64,000 bases of DNA from Silvanigrella paludirubra (GCF_009208775.1 NZ_WFLM01000004.1:550099-614098), one strand, 5' to 3'. Positions 52,879-62,295 are shown, counted from the first letter of the stretch. Notes: generated from the sequence alone by a model not told the origin. Numbers and translations are program-made.

Positions 52879-54310
52879 TGGAAACACGATGAACTTTTAA
52901 AGTATTTGTGGGCAACATTTGAGTAACAGGAATTCCACCTGTAATTAATAAGAGATCGCCTTCTTTTACATAGCCTTCTTTTGCTAGATATTTAGCAATT
53001 TCAGAAAATGCAGTGTCGGTATCATAAAAAATATTATTTAAAACACCAACAACACCACGGACTAAACAAAGTTTTCTAACAACATCGGGTCTTGGACTAA
53101 ATGCAATAATGGGAGTTTGTGGACGATATTTTGCAACATATCTTGCCATACTACCTGTTAAAGTTAAGCAAATAATTGCTGTGGCTTTCATTTTTTCTGC
53201 AAGCTCAACTGTTGTTCTTGCAAAAACTTCTGCAGATGACTCTGTTTCAGCTCTTGTTAAAGGAACTGGTTCTATGGGTGCAATGCTTTTGCTTTTGTCT
53301 ACCCTGTCAAGGATATTACGCATGGTGGCCACAGCGAGTTCTGGGTACTTACCAGAAGCGCTTTCACCCGAAAGCATAGTAGCGTCAGCGTGGTCAAAAA
53401 CCGCATTCGCTACGTCGCATACTTCTGCTTTTGTAGGTCTGCGGTGTTCAATCATAGAATCGAGCATTTGAGTTGCTACAATAACTGGTTTGCCTTTATT
53501 TAAAGCAGCTTCAATTATTTTCTTTTGATAAGCCGCCACATTCGCAAAACCACATTCCACGCCAAGATCGCCTCGAGCAACCATAATACCGTCTGAAACA
53601 GTACAAATTTCATCAATATATTGCACGGCACCAAGCATTTCTACTTTAGTAATAACAGGAGTGTCTGCACCTAATGCTCTTAACATCATTTTTAATTTAG
53701 TTACATCTGCTGGGGTTTGCACAAAGGAGAGAGCAACATAGTCAACACCTTGAGCAACACCAAATAAAAGATCTCGTATATCTTTTTCTGTTGTTGCAGG
53801 AATTGAAAGATGGCACTCAGGAAAGTTAACCCCTTTTCTTGATTTTAAAAGACCACCATGAGTCACTTCGCAATCGACATCAGTTCCTCTAATATCTGTA
53901 ATTTTCATTGCTAATAAACCATCATCTAACAAAATGCGGGCACCAATTTTAACATCGTTTGCAAGTTCACGATAGTCTATTGGAATAAACTCAGGAGATG
54001 TTTGCTCAGGTGCATATCTTAAAGTGACTTTTTGTCCTCTTGTAATTGTTATTGCACCATCTTTTAGTTTTCCAGTTCGAATTTTTGGTCCTTGTAAATC
54101 TTGTAATATCGCAACTTGGACATTTCTTTCTTTTGAAATTTCTCTGATAAGAGCAATATTTGCAGCATGCATGGCGTGGTCACCATGAGAAAAGTTCAAC
54201 CTAGCGACATTCATTCCCGCATCAATCAGTTTTGAAATCATTTCTTTTGTACTTGATGATGGGCCAAGGGTACAAACAATTTTTGTTCTAGGAAGATTAT
54301 TGAGATCCAT
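52862..54310 (-). CDS. pyk: Pyruvate kinase
   Basis: A 482-residue glycolytic enzyme making pyruvate and ATP from phosphoenolpyruvate and ADP. Motifs include TKIVCTLGPSS, ARLNFSHG, DLQGPKIRTG, the active-site VARGDLGVE and ATQMLDSMI, and the C-terminal allosteric domain. GAGG lies six bases before ATG 54310. Its start overlaps the end of xseB by 14 bases, so it is the last gene of the minus-strand operon that begins with namZ. A terminator hairpin covers its stop codon. Confidence 0.97.
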   Translation of the reverse strand: MDLNNLPRTKIVCTLGPSSSTKEMISKLIDAGMNVARLNFSHGDHAMHAANIALIREISKERNVQVAILQDLQGPKIRTGKLKDGAITITRGQKVTLRYAPEQTSPEFIPIDYRELANDVKIGARILLDDGLLAMKITDIRGTDVDCEVTHGGLLKSRKGVNFPECHLSIPATTEKDIRDLLFGVAQGVDYVALSFVQTPADVTKLKMMLRALGADTPVITKVEMLGAVQYIDEICTVSDGIMVARGDLGVECGFANVAAYQKKIIEAALNKGKPVIVATQMLDSMIEHRRPTKAEVCDVANAVFDHADATMLSGESASGKYPELAVATMRNILDRVDKSKSIAPIEPVPLTRAETESSAEVFARTTVELAEKMKATAIICLTLTGSMARYVAKYRPQTPIIAFSPRPDVVRKLCLVRGVVGVLNNIFYDTDTAFSEIAKYLAKEGYVKEGDLLLITGGIPVTQMLPTNTLKVHRVSKSDIA

Positions 54311-54527
54311 TTTTATCCTCTTCTGGGTTTGTAAGAATTTTTCTTGAATTGATTATTTGTTGAATTTGAACTTCGGAATCAAAAAGATGGGATTTTAGTT
54401 TTTCAATTAGAAGATAGGCTTCTTCCAGTTTTTGAGAAAGCTCATCAATAGGAATGGAGTCATTTTCCATACTTGTTAAAATATGGTTTACACGTGTCAG
54501 AATTGAATTGTAGTTTTGATTTTCCAT
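54297..54527 (-). CDS. xseB: Exodeoxyribonuclease VII small subunit
   Basis: A 76-residue helical protein. ILTSMENDSIPIDELSQKLEEAYLLIEKLKSHLFDSEVQIQQI matches the XseB pattern of two long helices with a (S/N)G-like turn and an E-x-x-Y/A-x-x-G/L heptad. It binds several copies along the XseA C-terminal helix to form exonuclease VII, which degrades single-stranded DNA. It follows xseA by 34 bases and overlaps pyk by 14 bases. The gene order xseA-xseB supports the call. Confidence 0.85.
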   Translation of the reverse strand: MENQNYNSILTRVNHILTSMENDSIPIDELSQKLEEAYLLIEKLKSHLFDSEVQIQQIINSRKILTNPEEDKNGSQ

Positions 54528-54561
54528 TTCTTTTCCATATTTTAGAATTTCTAATTGATAA

Positions 54562-56016
54562 CTAAGAAGGATCGCTCTTTTGTGTTATCTCTTTCACAGA
54601 AACATCTACAAAGATATGTTGATTTTCGCAATCACTTGCGAATTTAAGTTTGAGATCAATTGGGGGAGCTTGATGTAAAAAATCTTTTCCTTTGAGAAGG
54701 TTTCCGCTATTATCATATACAAGGGCATAACCACGTTTTAAAGTTTGTGTGATGCTGGTTTGAAATACTTTCAAGATTTGTGAGTAACCTTTTAACTGTC
54801 TTTTTTCGGATTCTAATCTTCGAATGGCAGCTCGTGATAATCTTTCTTCAATTGAAAATAAAAATTGTCTTTCAGCAGAGGTTTTTTTTAAGAGCAAATG
54901 GGTTACTTTTTCCAATCTCAAGAAAAAAATATGAAGCGAATTAAAAATATTATCAATTAAGTATCTTGCTGCTGCAGTTGGTGTTTTTTCGGAATGAAAA
55001 GAAACTTCGTCTGAAATACTAATATCATCAAAATGTCCTACGGCTGTTATTACAGGAATTTTGCTTAAGCCAATTTGTTTTGCAATTTCTAAATCATCAA
55101 ACCATCTTAAATCAAGCCTACTTCCGCCGCCTCTTGTTATGACAACACAGTCAAATAAGTCAATTTGATCGGATATATAATGCAAAGCTTTTGAAACATT
55201 TTCTGAAGTTTTTTCACCTTGCATATTGCAATCAAATAAAGAAATTTGGAATGATAATTTTGATTGTTTTAATTCATCTATAAAGTCTGAATAAGCTCTG
55301 CTATTATCAGCAGTAATTAGGGCGATATTTAATGTAAAATTCTTTAATTTTAAAAGTTTATTTTTATGATATAGTCCTAATTTTTTTAATTCAGAAACAA
55401 TATTAATTCTTTGTAAGGCGAGTTCTCCTTGTGTAAATTGAAGATCAATATCATCAATAATAGCAGAAATTTTAGAACCTTCTTTTCGAAAATCACATGA
55501 AACTAAAATTTTAATTTTTGTTCCATCTTTAAATAAAATTTTTGAAATTTTTTCTTCTAAAAATTGCCTACGTCCAGACCATAAAATACAAGAAATACTT
55601 GCTGCTTTTAAAGAATTTAAAGTGGACTTATTTTTGTCTTCTTTATCAATTAGGTCGAAAAAAATATGGCCATTCGATGTTTTAAAACTTGAAATTTCTC
55701 CGTTAATCCAATATTTTCCAGAAATATTTTTTTTAATTATGGATTCAATAAATAAAACAAAATGACTCACACTCATTGTGTCATTTTGTGGGGTTTCACT
55801 TGAATTTTGTTTAGGTTGGCTAGGATTTACATCTTTGTCTATTAATTTAAATCCAAGTTTTAAAATATTTTCAACCGCAATTTGGGTATTTAGAAGCCAC
55901 CAGGATTTATTGCTTGAATCCCATTTTCCACCCATTTTTTTAATATCATCCTTAATTGAAAAAGTATCTCCGGATAAAATGATTTTATTTTCTAAGGTAT
56001 GATAATTACGGTTCAT
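54562..56016 (-). CDS. xseA: Exodeoxyribonuclease VII large subunit with extra N-terminal domain
   Basis: The catalytic subunit of exonuclease VII, 484 residues. The OB-fold is seen in KYWINGEISSFKTSNGHIFFDLID. The nuclease core has RGGGSRLDLRWFDD and VTAVGHFDDISISDEVSFHSEKTPTAAA. The C-terminal helices end in LKRGYALVYD. The first 65 residues are not part of normal XseA: GDTFSIKDDIKKMGGKWDSSNKSWWLL resembles the small DUF5710-type domain (a strand, K-x-x-I/L-K-x-x-G-G-x-W-D motif). The start ATG 56016 overlaps the previous stop as ATGA. Activity should be normal; the role of the extra domain is unknown. Confidence 0.92.
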   Translation of the reverse strand: MNRNYHTLENKIILSGDTFSIKDDIKKMGGKWDSSNKSWWLLNTQIAVENILKLGFKLIDKDVNPSQPKQNSSETPQNDTMSVSHFVLFIESIIKKNISGKYWINGEISSFKTSNGHIFFDLIDKEDKNKSTLNSLKAASISCILWSGRRQFLEEKISKILFKDGTKIKILVSCDFRKEGSKISAIIDDIDLQFTQGELALQRINIVSELKKLGLYHKNKLLKLKNFTLNIALITADNSRAYSDFIDELKQSKLSFQISLFDCNMQGEKTSENVSKALHYISDQIDLFDCVVITRGGGSRLDLRWFDDLEIAKQIGLSKIPVITAVGHFDDISISDEVSFHSEKTPTAAARYLIDNIFNSLHIFFLRLEKVTHLLLKKTSAERQFLFSIEERLSRAAIRRLESEKRQLKGYSQILKVFQTSITQTLKRGYALVYDNSGNLLKGKDFLHQAPPIDLKLKFASDCENQHIFVDVSVKEITQKSDPS

Positions 56017-58043
56017 TTTTTCTCTTTGTAACTAATTACATAATTTAAATTATTGGGGATGGATGGGTAATTTTGAGACCAAATTACAATATCTTTATTT
56101 TCATTTGGGAAAAAATTTGTAGGATTTTTAAATGAATATAATAAATTAAAGTCAGATATATTATTAAAATATAAAGAATTATCATTAATTATATTTGTGT
56201 TAGGTTGTAACAAGTATTGACCCATTCCAATTTGAAGTTGATTTAATTGTTTGCTATCTTTAGAAGCTTCTAATTTATAATCATTCAAAAAATTCTCTGA
56301 ATGTATCAAACAACTAACTTGCAGCTCCTCTATAGCATCATCACCTTGTATTTTCAAATCAGCGATATAGGTTTCAAATTTGGAATCAAAGTAGATTTGT
56401 CCTAGCTTTATGTTTTGATTAGAAAAACACCTAGCTATTTTGTCTTTAGAAGTTAGTTTAAACTTAATATTTTTAAACTTATAAAAATTAATTAAAATAT
56501 CTCTTATTTGGTATTTATAACGAGATTGTCTTATAATATCAATATAATCATTCATTTTATTATAAGGGATATGAAATTTATTATTTGAATAATAATCATT
56601 TTCATTAAATATATAATACTCTTCGTTTTCTGATAGAGTATTTATCACTTTTTCCTTTTTGATAATTTGTTCTGGTATTTTTTGATTTTTTATATTTAAC
56701 AGCAGAATATCTAGTAATAGGCTTTGTTGAATTGGAGTATATTCATTTAAATTGCTTAATGAGCTAAAAGAAGTACTTTCATTCTGAGGTAAAGCAATTA
56801 TAACCGATTGATCCGAAAAATTATTGTTTTTATTTATATCAAAATCATTTCCAATTAAAATGAAAATATTATTATTTTTATCTATTTGCTTTAGGATATT
56901 CAAAATAGTATTTTCTGTATCATCTTCTTTCGGAGAAATATCAATTCGAATAATTTCAGAAGCTGAATTATTTATTGTTTCAGAAATTAATTTATCAATA
57001 TTTAATATTGATTTCTCACGAAATATATTAATTAGTGTGTTTGCATGCTCAATTGCTTGATTTTTTGTATCTTTAAAAGATACATTAATTCTTAATAAAT
57101 ATTTTGAATTTAAATTCACTTGTTTTAGCAAGTTTTTTTCACTTTCATTAAAAATATCATGCGATTTGTAAGTGTATCCATTGTTTAAATAATTATTGAA
57201 AGACTCTAGTGAAATGATATTCTCATCATATTTGGCAGCTAAAGGGAAAGAATTTCTGTTTATAAATAATTTTTCTTTTGCGTAAAAGCTTGAGATATTT
57301 TTAAAAAAGTTATTAGAAATATTTTTTGATTTTAAACTTATAAAAATAGATTTATTTTTATCATGTGTTTTTTCGATTCCATGAAATATTAAAATCCCAG
57401 ACGGATTTTTATTCCAACTTAAAGTTATTCCTTTGCTATTTATTCCAGAAGGAATTTGAATTTTTGTTATTTTATTATTTTTAATTTCAAAACTATTTGT
57501 CTCATTATTGTCATAAGTAATATTAAGAGTACTTGGCGTTTCAAACTTATTTGCAGCCACTGCTTTATTCTCAAAAATTAATGTTTGATTTGCAATAAGT
57601 TCTAAACAATCACAAGTAATAGAATCACCAGGTAATAAGATAATTGACTTCATTTTTAAAACAGAATTTCTATCATTCATGTATTTGAAAGAAACTATAT
57701 AATCAATTGATTTTGTTTTTTCAATGTTTAATATATTACTTTCTTTAAGAATTAAATCATTTAAATCAATTTTTTTAACCTTGTTTTTTTTGGGATAATG
57801 AAAGTATTCAAATATATTTTTATCAGAAATCATATTTGTATATTTTAAGTAATTTATATTTACAAAATTTCTTGTTTCTAAATCAATATATTCATCTAAA
57901 TGCGTTTTGTTTATGACTTCACTTAAGCTTTTAAAATTTATTAAAAATCCAAATACTTGGTTTTTAAATGAAAATATTAATATAGCTACAACAAATAAAA
58001 ATAGAATAAAATTAGTCAATTTTTTAGATTTTGTTTTTTTCAT
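56013..58043 (-). CDS. Membrane-anchored sulfatase-fold-like protein, probably non-catalytic
   Basis: A 676-residue protein with one N-terminal membrane segment (about 10-33) and a large periplasmic part. The first 260 residues are strand-rich and could bind a glycan or other ligand. The middle part has TENTILNILKQIDKNNNIFILIGNDFD followed by SDQSVIIALPQ. This mirrors the sulfatase/phosphatase segment of the type DDxIGxLLxxLxxxxxxxxTIVIFTSDHG followed by VPLIIxLP, but the metal-binding D-H is replaced. The gene overlaps both neighbours by four bases (ATGA), between another sulfatase-like gene and xseA. The fold assignment is tentative; the function is unknown. Confidence 0.55.
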   Translation of the reverse strand: MKKTKSKKLTNFILFLFVVAILIFSFKNQVFGFLINFKSLSEVINKTHLDEYIDLETRNFVNINYLKYTNMISDKNIFEYFHYPKKNKVKKIDLNDLILKESNILNIEKTKSIDYIVSFKYMNDRNSVLKMKSIILLPGDSITCDCLELIANQTLIFENKAVAANKFETPSTLNITYDNNETNSFEIKNNKITKIQIPSGINSKGITLSWNKNPSGILIFHGIEKTHDKNKSIFISLKSKNISNNFFKNISSFYAKEKLFINRNSFPLAAKYDENIISLESFNNYLNNGYTYKSHDIFNESEKNLLKQVNLNSKYLLRINVSFKDTKNQAIEHANTLINIFREKSILNIDKLISETINNSASEIIRIDISPKEDDTENTILNILKQIDKNNNIFILIGNDFDINKNNNFSDQSVIIALPQNESTSFSSLSNLNEYTPIQQSLLLDILLLNIKNQKIPEQIIKKEKVINTLSENEEYYIFNENDYYSNNKFHIPYNKMNDYIDIIRQSRYKYQIRDILINFYKFKNIKFKLTSKDKIARCFSNQNIKLGQIYFDSKFETYIADLKIQGDDAIEELQVSCLIHSENFLNDYKLEASKDSKQLNQLQIGMGQYLLQPNTNIINDNSLYFNNISDFNLLYSFKNPTNFFPNENKDIVIWSQNYPSIPNNLNYVISYKEKK

Positions 58044-59758
58044 AATTTATCCGAGATAAAAATGAATGTTTTTTTAAATAGATCTTCATTTATCATTAAT
58101 GAAACATCTGAGATAAAGCTATTTTCAATATTTTTTTGGCAATTATTATTAAATATACTGTTATTCGCAATAATTTTTTGAGGATTATCTGTTGATTTTC
58201 TTTCGTAATATAATGTTGTAGATAATGTATTTTCATTTTCAAAACAAATAAAATTCCTTTTGAAATTCATTGATTGAATAATTGAATTATTTAAATTTAA
58301 GGATACTCTATCATTAATCACTTCAGCATTTTTGGAAAGTAATATATTTTTGTTTTCTTCAAGATATTCAAATTTTAAATCCTGCTTGTATTTTATCAGT
58401 TCTCTTTTTCCAATTTCGGTAATGTTTTTATAAACTATTAAATTTTTATCTTTTTTATTTAAATAAAGAATTTTTGAAAATAAACTTTTAGAATCAAGAA
58501 ACAAAATATTTATTTTTAATTTGTCTGATTCAAGAGTTTCATTTATTTTTTCAATAATTCTAAATATGTTAAATTCTTTTTCTTTTTTATTAAGAAATGA
58601 AATGATAATTTTGTTTTTATTTGTTGGATAATTAATTCCATAATAAAGATCGGCTAATATATTTTCATCTATATTTGATATTGATCTTAAGCATAATGCA
58701 TTTGGAATTGTTTTAATGATTAGAGAAGGAGGCATAAATACTAAAAAAGGGTTTAAATTTTCTATAATTGAATATTTATTTATACTACTTACATCATTAT
58801 CACAAATAATTTCCCCGTTAAATTTGGTTGTAATCGCACCAAGACTTGAAGGTGTTCCAATATTGCTAATATAAATAAATCTATCATTTTTTTTATTGTT
58901 TTTTATATAGTCATTCACATAAGCTAAGTATGACTGACTTGGTATCTCATCACGAATCCCGGTTTCAAATGGATAAAGCCCTGTTAAAATTGAAAAATAA
59001 TTTGAAATATCATTATTTGAGGTAAGGCGAATATCATTTGAAGTTATTTGAAAATTTTGATTTAAATAATTAAAATCTGAGTTTTTTTGAATTTTTTCTA
59101 AGTCATTTTCATTTGTATTTTCAATTATAAAAAATAATTCACTGTTTTCAATATTTAATTTAGTGAGTTCTCTAAAATCTTTTGTTTTTTTCCAATCGTA
59201 TATTAAATAAGAAATGATTAGTAAAAATAAAGTAAATAATCTCCATTTTCTTTTTTGCATATTGTCGTTTAAATTAACATAGAATATCATAAGAGAAATT
59301 ATAAAAAATCCGATAAATAAAATATTTATAAATCTGGAAATATTTATTATAAAATCTGATTTGTTTTGAATGATACCGAAAGTGAAACCATCATTTTTTG
59401 TTGTAAATATGAAAATAATAATGATTAAAAATGAAAAAAATCTTTGGACTTTTAGTTGTGACTTAATAAAAATGATGCCTATGCAAAATCTTATAATAAT
59501 AGATGGTACTAAAAGAGAAAAAAAACATATTAAAAATAATTTTGATATATCAATAAAATCTAAGCCTTTTATAAAATTTAATTTAATTTCTTTCGGAAAA
59601 TAAGATAAAAAATTAATATCCCAATTATATATATTTATAAATATTTTAAAAAAAGTGTATAAAATAAGGCATGGTATTATAAAATAGAAAAAATTTCTAT
59701 CTAATAAAAATTTTGAAATATTAGAAACCGTAGTTTTAGAAAAACTTTGTTTTGTCAT
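58040..59758 (-). CDS. Polytopic membrane protein with degenerate sulfatase/LtaS-like domain
   Basis: A 572-residue protein with about five N-terminal membrane segments (within residues 22-190) and a periplasmic domain, the layout of LtaS, YejM/PbgA and EptA-type sulfatase-fold proteins. SELFFIIENTNENDL resembles the first metal-binding strand. ISNYFSILTGLYPFETGIRD (251-270) matches the sulfatase signature around LLTGxYPxxxGxR. The nucleophile region CxPSR is not present; the position of the Cys is Asp250. Metal and catalytic residues are therefore lost. It sits in an operon after namZ, two bases apart, suggesting an envelope or peptidoglycan-related role. Confidence 0.6.
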   Translation of the reverse strand: MTKQSFSKTTVSNISKFLLDRNFFYFIIPCLILYTFFKIFINIYNWDINFLSYFPKEIKLNFIKGLDFIDISKLFLICFFSLLVPSIIIRFCIGIIFIKSQLKVQRFFSFLIIIIFIFTTKNDGFTFGIIQNKSDFIINISRFINILFIGFFIISLMIFYVNLNDNMQKRKWRLFTLFLLIISYLIYDWKKTKDFRELTKLNIENSELFFIIENTNENDLEKIQKNSDFNYLNQNFQITSNDIRLTSNNDISNYFSILTGLYPFETGIRDEIPSQSYLAYVNDYIKNNKKNDRFIYISNIGTPSSLGAITTKFNGEIICDNDVSSINKYSIIENLNPFLVFMPPSLIIKTIPNALCLRSISNIDENILADLYYGINYPTNKNKIIISFLNKKEKEFNIFRIIEKINETLESDKLKINILFLDSKSLFSKILYLNKKDKNLIVYKNITEIGKRELIKYKQDLKFEYLEENKNILLSKNAEVINDRVSLNLNNSIIQSMNFKRNFICFENENTLSTTLYYERKSTDNPQKIIANNSIFNNNCQKNIENSFISDVSLMINEDLFKKTFIFISDKL

Positions 59759-59760
59759 TA

Positions 59761-61026
59761 TTATTCTCTATAAATTAATAATGGTTCCATTTCTTTCATA
59801 AATGTTTGTCCGTTTTCGTTAGATTCATTTAAATGATTTTTTAGTTCTTTTAAAGAATTATCGGTCATTTTTTCAGAGAAAAATTGAATCCATTTTTCAG
59901 TTCCTAATATTAAATTAATAGGCAAATCTTCGTAGTTATATTCATAGCCAGGTTTAGCCCAGGCAAAATCATTACTTTGATATTTACTGCAATAATAAAG
60001 AAAGCACATACCTAAAGAAAATAAATTTACATTTTCTGGTTCTTCTATATGAAATTGAATTCCTTTGCAAATATTTCCTTGGTGTTTATTAAAAGTTGGT
60101 CTAAACTGATGGGGTCTAAAAATGATTGAATTTATCTTATTTTGATCTTTTAAAAATAAATTTTTATTTTCATTTAAAAATTTTATACATAATTGATTAT
60201 CCAACCAAGGAGCACCAATTAATTGAAATGGAATTGTTGATCCTCTCCCTTCACTTACATTTGTTCCTTCTAAAGTTACAAAAGCGGGAAACATAAATGC
60301 GGATTCCCATGAAGGAATATTTGGAGATGGCATTGCCCACTTTGTATTTTTTAAATAATAAATATCATCTGTCCTTTTTAAATTTTCGACTTTAACAACT
60401 TTATAATCTAATAATAACTTATCTTGTTTTATAAAATAATATCCAAGTTCACCCATTGAAAGACCATGTCTCATAGGTATGTCATACCAACCGACAAAAC
60501 TATGCCATTTTGTTTCTAACCTATCTCCCTCAACGTAATTCCATTTATTTTGTTTATTTTTAATAGATAAACCTAAAGGATTTACTCGATCAAAAACAAC
60601 AACTTTTTTATTAAATTTTGAGCCAGCACGAAGACAAGCTGCTAATGTAAGCATGTATGTATAAACTCTACAACCTATATCTTGTAAGTCAACAACTAAG
60701 GTATCAACATTTTTTAAATGTTCTTCAGTGGGTTCTCTTGTATTTGAATATAAACTATATAGGGGAACTTTTTTCCCATCATTAAAATAATAAAAGTCGT
60801 CTGGAGTTTCTTTCATATTATCTTGTTCTGTTTGAAAATAACCATGCTGAGGTCCAAAAACACATGTAACAATTGCGTTTGATGTATTTTTTGCGGCTTC
60901 ATAAATTATATCTGTAGATGATTCAAAAAGTGATGTTACTGATGTTTGATTTGTAACAACTCCAATTTTTCCTAAATTTTTTAATATATTTTTATCTTTT
61001 TTTAATTGGTCTATGGCGGGTTTCAT
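59761..61026 (-). CDS. namZ: Exo-beta-N-acetylmuramidase NamZ family (DUF1343)
   Basis: A 421-residue protein. NamZ enzymes remove terminal MurNAc from peptidoglycan fragments. Segments GKIGVVTNQTSVT, VFGPQHGYFQTEQ, DTLVVDLQDIGCRVYTYM, VVFDRVNPLG, PMRHGLSMGELGYYF and LEGTNVSEGRGSTIPFQLIGAPW are diagnostic of the family. No signal peptide is visible, so unlike the secreted B. subtilis enzyme it may act in the cytoplasm or be exported otherwise. GAGG precedes ATG 61026. It is the first gene of the six-gene minus-strand operon reaching pyk. No promoter is convincingly placed. Confidence 0.9.
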   Translation of the reverse strand: MKPAIDQLKKDKNILKNLGKIGVVTNQTSVTSLFESSTDIIYEAAKNTSNAIVTCVFGPQHGYFQTEQDNMKETPDDFYYFNDGKKVPLYSLYSNTREPTEEHLKNVDTLVVDLQDIGCRVYTYMLTLAACLRAGSKFNKKVVVFDRVNPLGLSIKNKQNKWNYVEGDRLETKWHSFVGWYDIPMRHGLSMGELGYYFIKQDKLLLDYKVVKVENLKRTDDIYYLKNTKWAMPSPNIPSWESAFMFPAFVTLEGTNVSEGRGSTIPFQLIGAPWLDNQLCIKFLNENKNLFLKDQNKINSIIFRPHQFRPTFNKHQGNICKGIQFHIEEPENVNLFSLGMCFLYYCSKYQSNDFAWAKPGYEYNYEDLPINLILGTEKWIQFFSEKMTDNSLKELKNHLNESNENGQTFMKEMEPLLIYRE

Positions 61027-61249
61027 TTCATCCTCTAAAATAAATTTATTTTATTATTTAAATAGCTTTTTTAAAATTAAAATGTCTTATACTTGTTACA
61101 TGCAATCATTGCCCAGTTAATTGGATCAGCATTAATCCGATTTTCATTTCAGTCCTTGTTTATGATGGCATAATAAATTTTAAAAAGAAAATTTTAAAGC
61201 CACCGTAATAAGAATAAAATCTTTTACGTTTATTTGAAACAGGGAATCC

Positions 61250-61312
61250 AGCAATCATGGAAGATTGCTAACTCCTTTTTGGAGTGTTTTTAGGTTTCAT
61301 GGAGGAAACAGG
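61250..61312 (+). promoter_or_regulatory. Structured flagellin leader with CsrA-like sites
   Basis: AGCAATC (61250-61256) pairs with GATTGCT (61263-61269), leaving the loop ATGGAA. One base later, ACTCC (61271-61275) pairs with GGAGT (61281-61285). A second ATGGA (61299-61303) overlaps the ribosome binding site GGAGG (61301-61305) of the flagellin gene. ANGGA in a hairpin loop plus a second copy on the ribosome binding site is the known design of CsrA target sites. The 220 bases before this leader contain no clear sigma-28 or sigma-54 promoter. Confidence 0.5.
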
Positions 61313-61314
61313 TT

Positions 61315-62289
61315 ATGGGTTTACGAATTCAGACCAACATACAATCTCTTAACTCACAGCGGGCGCTGTCCATTTCAACAATGGCAAATGATTTATCTAT
61401 GGAAAAATTAAGTTCGGGATTTAGAATAAATAGAGCGGCAGATGATGCTGCAGGACTTGCTATTAGTGAGAAAATTAAAGCAGATGTCCGCGGTTTAAAT
61501 ATGGCCAAAAGAAATGCAAATGATGGTATTTCTATGGTTCAAGTAGCCGAAGGTGGTATGAATGAAATTGGAAATATTTTAAATCGGTTAAGAGAGCTTT
61601 CGGTTCAAGGTGCTTCTGATACCATTGGTAATAATGAGCGTAATTTTATCAATAAAGAATATACGGCTTTAAAAGATGAAATTGATCGTATTACAAATTC
61701 AACAGAGTATAATGGAAGTTTATTATTGGTCGGTTCAAATGCAGAAGACAAAATTCCAGATCCTAAAATGCTAGATCGTGCAAATACTCCTCCTTTTGAA
61801 ATTCAAGTAGGTAAGAACTGGTATAAAGGTGTTGATGCTCAAGGTATAGATGATCCATTTGGTAGAAATCCTGTAAATATTATTCGGATTAAGTTTGACC
61901 AAATTGATACAAGTACTGTTGGACTAAAATTAGGACGCGGGAACGACAATACCGAAGAATCCATTGGTGTTTATCAAGAAGGTGAAAAAGATTCTACTAT
62001 TTCAAAAAATAGAGCTCAAAGATCGATCGCTAAAATTGATGACGCTATTAATACGATTGCAGGTTTTAGAGCAGACTTAGGCGCAATTCAAAATCGTCTA
62101 AACTCTACTATTTCAAACTTAGCAATTCAAAGTGAAAACTTTTCTGCAGCAAATAGCCGTATCCGTGATACAGACTTTGCTGAAGAAACAACAAGAAACA
62201 CTCAAAGTAACATTCTTAAACAGGCTGGTGTTGCTGTTCTTACACAAGCAAACCAATCCCCAAGTGCTGCACTTCGTTTGTTAGGTTAA
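61315..62289 (+). CDS. fliC: Flagellin
   Basis: The 324-residue filament subunit. The N-terminal D0/D1 (GLRIQTNIQSLNSQRALSISTMANDLSMEKLSSGFRINRAADDAAGLAISEKI) and C-terminal D0 (RIRDTDFAEETTRNTQSNILKQAGVAVLTQANQSPSAALRLLG) are typical and should form the filament core. The central variable region is short (about residues 145-225), so this is a compact flagellin. GGAGG lies nine bases before ATG 61315 in a leader with two hairpins and CsrA-like motifs. A strong terminator follows, so it is transcribed alone. No fliS, fliD or fliW gene is adjacent. Confidence 0.95.
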   Translation: MGLRIQTNIQSLNSQRALSISTMANDLSMEKLSSGFRINRAADDAAGLAISEKIKADVRGLNMAKRNANDGISMVQVAEGGMNEIGNILNRLRELSVQGASDTIGNNERNFINKEYTALKDEIDRITNSTEYNGSLLLVGSNAEDKIPDPKMLDRANTPPFEIQVGKNWYKGVDAQGIDDPFGRNPVNIIRIKFDQIDTSTVGLKLGRGNDNTEESIGVYQEGEKDSTISKNRAQRSIAKIDDAINTIAGFRADLGAIQNRLNSTISNLAIQSENFSAANSRIRDTDFAEETTRNTQSNILKQAGVAVLTQANQSPSAALRLLG

Positions 62290-62295
62290 TAACAC

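Noticed and set aside
53109..53471. 120-residue open frame antisense to pyk
   Set aside because: It is a shadow of the highly conserved pyruvate kinase gene, with no start context.
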